Positions 59,298-64,000 of a DNA stretch of 64,000 nt are shown piece after piece; the first letter of the stretch is position 1, and each line of letters begins with the position of its first letter. The notes under the pieces were generated by a model. It was not told the DNA's origin. It ran no database searches and was given only the letters and a program-made list of their open reading frames with translations. This stretch comes from Bordetella parapertussis (GTDB lineage: Bacteria; Acidobacteriota; Terriglobia; Bryobacterales; Bryobacteraceae). The stretch spans positions 1-64,000 of the forward strand of contig CALQCC020000011.1 of the NCBI GenBank assembly GCA_943328975.2. The letters run 5' to 3'. A program made the position numbers and the translations under genes.

Positions 59298-61415
59298 TTA
59301 CGCCTTGGCGGGCTCTTCGCCCTTGAGTTTGTCGCGCTGTTCCTTGAGGATCGCCTTGCGGGACAACTTGATCTTGTTGCCTTCCAAGCCCAGAACCTTC
59401 ACCAGGATCTGGTCGCCCTCATTAAGTTCGTCGCGGACCTGCTTGATGCGATTCTCGGCGATTTCCGAGATGTGCAGCAAGCCGTCGGTGCCCGGGAAGA
59501 TCTCGACGAAGGCGCCGAAATCAACGATGCGGACAACCTTGCCCAGGTAGGTCTTGCCGATTTCCGCAACCGCGCAGATATCGGTGACCATCTGGATGCA
59601 CTTGTCGGCGGCGGTGCCGTCGGAAGAGAAGATCTTGACTGCGCCCGTGTCGTCGACGTCGATTTTGCAACCGGTCGCTTCGACGATGCCACGGATCACC
59701 TTGCCGCCAGGTCCGATCAGTTCGCGGATCTTGTCGGTCGGAATCTGCAGCGTGAAGATGCGCGGAGCGTAGGCGGACATCGTGGTGCGCGGCTCAGAGA
59801 TCACCGTGCTCATGCGGTCCAGGATGTGGAGGCGAGCCTTGCGGGCCTGCTCCAACGCTTCCGTGAGGATGGAGTGGGTAACGTTCGGCACCTTGATATC
59901 CATCTGCAGAGCGGTGATGCCAGCGGTGGTGCCGGCAACCTTGAAGTCCATGTCGCCGTAGTGATCTTCGGCGCCGGCGATGTCGGTGAGAACTGCGTAG
60001 TCCTTACCTTCGAGCACCAAGCCCATGGCGATACCAGCGACCGGAGCGCTGATCGGCACACCGGCGTCCATCAAGCTGAGGGTCGCACCGCAAACCGAGG
60101 CCATCGAACTGGAACCGTTCGATTCCAAAATGTCGCTGACGCAACGCATCGTGTACGGGAAAGTTTTGTCGTCCGGAATCACAGCGGCTAGCGCGCGTTC
60201 GGCCAGTGCACCGTGTCCGATTTCGCGACGGCCCGCGCCGCGCATGAAGCCGACTTCGCCGACGCTGAACGGCGGGAAGTTGTAGTGCAGCATCCAGCGC
60301 TTGCTGGTTTCGGTCGGGTCGAGCAGTTCAATGCGCTGTTCGTCGTCCTTGGTTCCCAGGGTCGCGGTGACCAGGGCCTGGGTTTCGCCACGCTGGAAGA
60401 GCGCCGAACCATGGGTACGCGGCAGGATGCCGATTTCGGAATCGATGGCGCGAACTTCGTCGAACTTGCGGCCATCCGGACGGCGCTTGGCCTTCAACAT
60501 TTCGTCGCGGAAGATCTTTTCCTTCAGCGCGTCGAAAATCTTCTTGCCTTCGGCCTGTTGCTCTTCCGGCAGAGCGTCGATCGCCTTGTGCTTGCATTCG
60601 TCGATGCGCGCATAGCTGTCGAGCTTGCTGTACTTCTTGGTATCGAGCGCGTCGGTCAGGTCGACACGAACGGCCTTCTCGATGGTCGCGGCCAAGGTGG
60701 CGTCCAGCACGGCTGGCGTGTAAACACGCTTGGTCTTGCCACACAGAGCCATCAACTTGCGGATGCCCGCGGCGATCTTTTTGCAGCAATCGTGGCCGAA
60801 TTCAATGGCGGCCAAAACTTCGGCTTCGCTCACTTGGCTCGCGCCCGCTTCCACCATCACGATACCTTCTTCGGTACCCGCGACAATGATGTTGAGTTTA
60901 GAGACCTTCGCTTCTTCATACGTCGGGTTGGCGATCAGCTTGCCGTCAACCATGCCGACTTTGACGCCGCCGAGTACGTGGGCGAACGGAATGTCGGAGA
61001 TGGCCAAGGCTGCGCCTGCGCCGAGGATGGCGAGCGACTGGGGATCACGCTTGGGGTCGGCGGAGAGCACGAACGCGATGACCTGCGTCTCATGCGAATA
61101 ACCTTCGGGGAACAACGGACGGATCGGGCGATCGATCATGCGGCTGGTCAGGGTTTCTTTTTCCTGCATCCGGCCTTCGCGCTTGATGAAACCACCCGGG
61201 AAACGGCCTGCCGCGTAGGTGTATTCGCGATAGTCCACCGTCAGGGGGAAGAAGTTGGCTCCGACCTTGGGTTTGTCGGCTCCGCAAGCCGAGATCAGAA
61301 CGACGGATTCACCGGAGCGCACAACAACGGCGCCGTTGGCCTGCTTGGCCATCTTCCCGGATTCGAGCGTAATAATCTGCCCGCCACCCAGGTCTACTTC
61401 AACAATATGCAACAT
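59298..61415 (-). CDS. pnp: Polyribonucleotide nucleotidyltransferase
   Basis: 705 aa; FFPLTVDYREYTYAAGRFPGGFIKREGR, SMASVCGATLSLMDAGVP, KH-like IRELIGPGGKVIRGI, S1-like YLGKVVRIVDFGAFVEIFPGTDGLLHISE. Confidence 0.98.
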   Translation of the reverse strand: MLHIVEVDLGGGQIITLESGKMAKQANGAVVVRSGESVVLISACGADKPKVGANFFPLTVDYREYTYAAGRFPGGFIKREGRMQEKETLTSRMIDRPIRPLFPEGYSHETQVIAFVLSADPKRDPQSLAILGAGAALAISDIPFAHVLGGVKVGMVDGKLIANPTYEEAKVSKLNIIVAGTEEGIVMVEAGASQVSEAEVLAAIEFGHDCCKKIAAGIRKLMALCGKTKRVYTPAVLDATLAATIEKAVRVDLTDALDTKKYSKLDSYARIDECKHKAIDALPEEQQAEGKKIFDALKEKIFRDEMLKAKRRPDGRKFDEVRAIDSEIGILPRTHGSALFQRGETQALVTATLGTKDDEQRIELLDPTETSKRWMLHYNFPPFSVGEVGFMRGAGRREIGHGALAERALAAVIPDDKTFPYTMRCVSDILESNGSSSMASVCGATLSLMDAGVPISAPVAGIAMGLVLEGKDYAVLTDIAGAEDHYGDMDFKVAGTTAGITALQMDIKVPNVTHSILTEALEQARKARLHILDRMSTVISEPRTTMSAYAPRIFTLQIPTDKIRELIGPGGKVIRGIVEATGCKIDVDDTGAVKIFSSDGTAADKCIQMVTDICAVAEIGKTYLGKVVRIVDFGAFVEIFPGTDGLLHISEIAENRIKQVRDELNEGDQILVKVLGLEGNKIKLSRKAILKEQRDKLKGEEPAKA

Positions 61416-61509
61416 GTAGTCAATCTTCCTTTAATCGCCCATTTTCAAGAAATGCTGATTAAGAAAGACTTCGGAGGCATGCCCGTGGAAACTCAACCCT
61501 GAGTACCAA

Positions 61510-61549
61510 CGGTTTTGCACCGACCACTATGGCCGGTGCGCGAGAACCG
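61510..61549 (-). promoter_or_regulatory. Hairpin in rpsO-pnp intergenic region
   Basis: cggtt-tt-gcaccg-accactatggc-cggtgc-gcgag-aaccg two-tier stem. Confidence 0.5.
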
Positions 61550-61565
61550 ATTCGAATATGTGTGC

Positions 61566-61835
61566 TTAGCGCCGGATGCCCAGACTTGTGATCAGGGTCT
61601 TATAACGCTCAGGGCTGCGAGACCGCAGGTAGTCGAGCAGACGGCGGCGCCGGGCCACCATCAACAGGAGTCCGCGGCGCGAGTGATGATCCTTCGCGTG
61701 CGACTTGAAGTGGAGAGTCAACTCCCCAATTCGCCGACTCAATACCGCAACTTGCACCTCTGGCGAACCCGTATCCAACTTGTGGACCCGGAACTCCGAA
61801 ATGACTTTTAATTTTGCTTCGCCCGCCAGTGCCAT
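61566..61835 (-). CDS. rpsO: 30S ribosomal protein S15
   Basis: [50 protein letters not shown]. Confidence 0.97.
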   Translation of the reverse strand: MALAGEAKLKVISEFRVHKLDTGSPEVQVAVLSRRIGELTLHFKSHAKDHHSRRGLLLMVARRRRLLDYLRSRSPERYKTLITSLGIRR

Positions 61836-61909
61836 TCGAGACTCGATACTCCTCGTCTAGTCTTAATCTTTAAGTACTCCGTAAGGATAGCACACACTGA
61901 CATCAGAAG

Positions 61910-62206
61910 TTAACGTCGTTCTTCGATATGCTTCAAACGCGCGTCCAGGATCTCTTCCACGCGGTGCAGCTCAGACCGCCACATGTCGCGGGTGTCGTCG
62001 AAACGCTGGTCCACAGCGTTGAAGCGCGAATCCATGTGGTTGCGAAGATCGCCGAGGCGGTCGTTGAGTGAATCGAAGCGCCGGTTTACGTCGTCCAACC
62101 GCCCATTCATGTCGGTCAGGCGGGAATTATTCATCAGTATCCCGACCAGGACCGTGATCATCGTGGGGACCGAAGAGAGCGCAATGGCAAGTTGTGTTTC
62201 GTTCAT
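61910..62206 (-). CDS. Small membrane-anchored coiled-coil protein
   Basis: MNETQLAIALSSVPTMITVLVGILMNNSRLTDMNGRLDDVNRRFDSLNDRLGDL heptads; longer ORF start runs into the REP element and is rejected. Confidence 0.6.
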   Translation of the reverse strand: MNETQLAIALSSVPTMITVLVGILMNNSRLTDMNGRLDDVNRRFDSLNDRLGDLRNHMDSRFNAVDQRFDDTRDMWRSELHRVEEILDARLKHIEERR

Positions 62207-62260
62207 GTCCCTAAGTGCCAGCATAGCGCGATTTCTCTCGCATTTCTTGGGAGATCGTGG

Positions 62261-62341
62261 CGTCTGTCCGCTCGCTGACGCGCGCGGCTCTGTGTCCACA
62301 ATATCGACACAGAACCGCGACCGTGAGGGAGCGGACAGACG
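62261..62341. repeat. REP-like inverted repeat, near-perfect 36-nt arms
   Basis: cgtctgtccgctcgctgacgcgcgcggctctgtgtc-cacaatatc-gacacagaaccgcgaccgtgagggagcggacagacg. Confidence 0.92.
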
Positions 62342-62345
62342 GCAC

Positions 62346-64000
62346 CTACTCCTTCGCCCCCTTCGCCGCCTTCAGCCAATTCGTGATCACGTGGATCTGC
62401 GGCGCGGCGGTCTCGGCTTGCACGTTCACCAGGAAGCGCTGGCCGTCCGGGCTCGGCGCGTAGAGCCAGACGTTGGCTTGCGATACCGTGGGGAGAGACT
62501 TGAACTGGAACAGTTCCACGGGCACTCCGGGGCTGATGCCGCCGCGGCTGTCCGTTTTCATGGGGGCCGCCATCAACGTGGGGCCGTTCGCGCCATTGGA
62601 CTCCTTGAACCCCAGGAAGTAAAGTTCAGAGCCGTCTTTCTTCCAGCGTGGCTCAAGCCCTCTGTCGATCGAAACTTTGGCGAAGCCCTGCCCCGACGGA
62701 AATTGGCGGACATACACGTTACTGTCCGACACATAGGCCAGCCAGCGCCCGTCCGGAGAAAGCTGTGGCTGCGTCTCCATCGAACCCGTCGCGAGGAACT
62801 TCTCCGGCTTGCTCGACCCATCGCCCGGCTTGGACCAATACCAGATGTCCGCCCGCGTCTTCGGATCGTCCTCCGTGAAGAACAGCGTCCCCGTCGCGGA
62901 AAGATCCGCGGGGTACTGCGGGTTGGTGGGCGAAGGCGACAACAGCTCTTCTTTCCCGCCGCCGTTGGCCGGCTTGCGGTAGATCCCGCGCACTCCGTCA
63001 ATGGTGGAAGAAAACACGACGTAGCTGCCGTCCGGGGACCAGACTCCTGCGCTTGGATTGGCGTCCGCCGTGAAACGCACTTCCGAATTGCGAGCCAGAT
63101 CGTAGAGATGCAGGCCTTCGTCCCTCCGCGTTAGAGTGGCGAACAGACCATCCCTGGAGAGCGCTACGCCCCGGTGACTGCCGACGGGACCAACATTGCT
63201 CAGCCGCTTTCCCGTGCGATCCATCCACGTGGGTTGGTAGCCTGATGCCTGTAGATTGCTGACGTAGACAAGGGTTCCGCCTCCAACCCCCGCCGCCAAC
63301 TGGGGTTGGGTCAAGGCCACCGATCCTTGTGGCGCGACAAGAAACGGATCTCCTACGGTCGTCAGAGTTCCGGCGTCAAACGCTTGGGCTATGATGTTCG
63401 AACCGCGAAGGAACAAGAGGTGACTTGGGTCGCCGCTGTGCGCGGATGGAGTGAACAAGACACTGGAATAGTCGTCCAGAACCTTCTTGCCGCTCAATGG
63501 GGTCCCACTGGGGTCATCCAAAGACGCAACGTAGACACCCCGGCTGGCAGGATTGCCCCTGATTTGGCCGACGTAGAGGTAATGAACTCCGTCGGGCAGA
63601 AATTCCGGCAGCGCAGCGGTCCGCTGGGGATCGTCCTTCATCACGGGAGTACACGCGCCACCGGAGGCTGAGACTTTCCGCATCGGGCCGGTATCGCTGG
63701 CGAACAGGATGACGCCATCGCTTCGCCACGCCCCGCCGTAACCAAGTCCGGTCTCGCCGCACAGTTCCTTGGCCGGACCGCCTGAAGCGGACACGGTCTT
63801 CAGCTTGCCGTCGGCGAAGAAGCCAATGAAGCGCCCATCGGGAGACCAGAAGGGCGTACGGGCAAGTGGTGTCGATTCGATCCGCGTCCACTCGGCGGCA
63901 TCCAGATTGCGGACGGCCAGCACGGTCCCCCCTCCCCCCGCCAGCACGCGGTGGCCGTCGGGCGAGAGACTCAGAAATCCGGCTCCGCCCTTTTCCGGTA
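62346..64000 (-). CDS. TolB/PD40 beta-propeller protein, partial (probable C-terminus of a second Ser/Thr kinase)
   Basis: Repeated SPDGRFIGFFAD, SPDGSYVVFSS, SPDGRWLAYVSD; frame stays open to the window end (PEKGGAGFLSLSPDGHRVL). Confidence 0.8.
   Translation of the reverse strand, partial: PEKGGAGFLSLSPDGHRVLAGGGGTVLAVRNLDAAEWTRIESTPLARTPFWSPDGRFIGFFADGKLKTVSASGGPAKELCGETGLGYGGAWRSDGVILFASDTGPMRKVSASGGACTPVMKDDPQRTAALPEFLPDGVHYLYVGQIRGNPASRGVYVASLDDPSGTPLSGKKVLDDYSSVLFTPSAHSGDPSHLLFLRGSNIIAQAFDAGTLTTVGDPFLVAPQGSVALTQPQLAAGVGGGTLVYVSNLQASGYQPTWMDRTGKRLSNVGPVGSHRGVALSRDGLFATLTRRDEGLHLYDLARNSEVRFTADANPSAGVWSPDGSYVVFSSTIDGVRGIYRKPANGGGKEELLSPSPTNPQYPADLSATGTLFFTEDDPKTRADIWYWSKPGDGSSKPEKFLATGSMETQPQLSPDGRWLAYVSDSNVYVRQFPSGQGFAKVSIDRGLEPRWKKDGSELYFLGFKESNGANGPTLMAAPMKTDSRGGISPGVPVELFQFKSLPTVSQANVWLYAPSPDGQRFLVNVQAETAAPQIHVITNWLKAAKGAKE

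Noticed and set aside
60213-61502. 429-aa plus-strand ORF antisense to pnp
   Set aside because: Shadow frame of a certain housekeeping gene.
61983-63134. 383-aa plus-strand ORF containing PLADARGSVSTISTQNRDREGADR
   Set aside because: It reads through the REP-like palindrome and antisense to the PD40 gene; not a real protein.

Overview
This 64 kb window is high-GC bacterial chromosome of Acidobacteria (Solibacter/Bryobacter) type. That placement is inferred from protein content and from the recurring NRDREGADR-coding repeat. It holds a housekeeping core: rplA-rplJ-rplL-rpoB-rpoC, rpsO-pnp, and an ilvB-ilvN-ilvC-cimA operon. Around it are accessory genes: an orphan terminase-like ATPase, PQQ-like quinoprotein plus cytochrome c, Ser/Thr kinases with PD40 propellers, katG-fur-GMC oxidoreductase, SdpR/SdpI-like pair, a c-di-GMP locus (PilZ / sigma54 activator / HD-GYP-GAF-GGDEF), an Oar-like TonB receptor, TPR protein, and several families of secreted paralogs. 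No rRNA, tRNA, CRISPR array or intact transposon was recognised. The strongest unusual signals are: (1) an eight-cysteine insertion in RpoB whose first half has the same W-E-C-x-C-G-x11-C spacing as the beta-prime zinc-binding domain encoded next door; (2) an unannotated 33-aa Leu/Val/Ile-rich leader peptide with promoter, terminator and plausible antiterminator upstream of ilvB; (3) three same-orientation ~80 bp copies of a GMC oxidoreductase 3' end bracketing two gene modules, with a kinase 5' fragment at one junction; (4) tandem paralogs of a Cys/His zinc-finger-like family, one extended by a membrane segment and a lectin-like C-terminus; (5) an rplA leader hairpin in a cluster where rplK and the usual L10 leader space are missing. 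All calls were made by eye from sequence and the ORF track; no database search was run.
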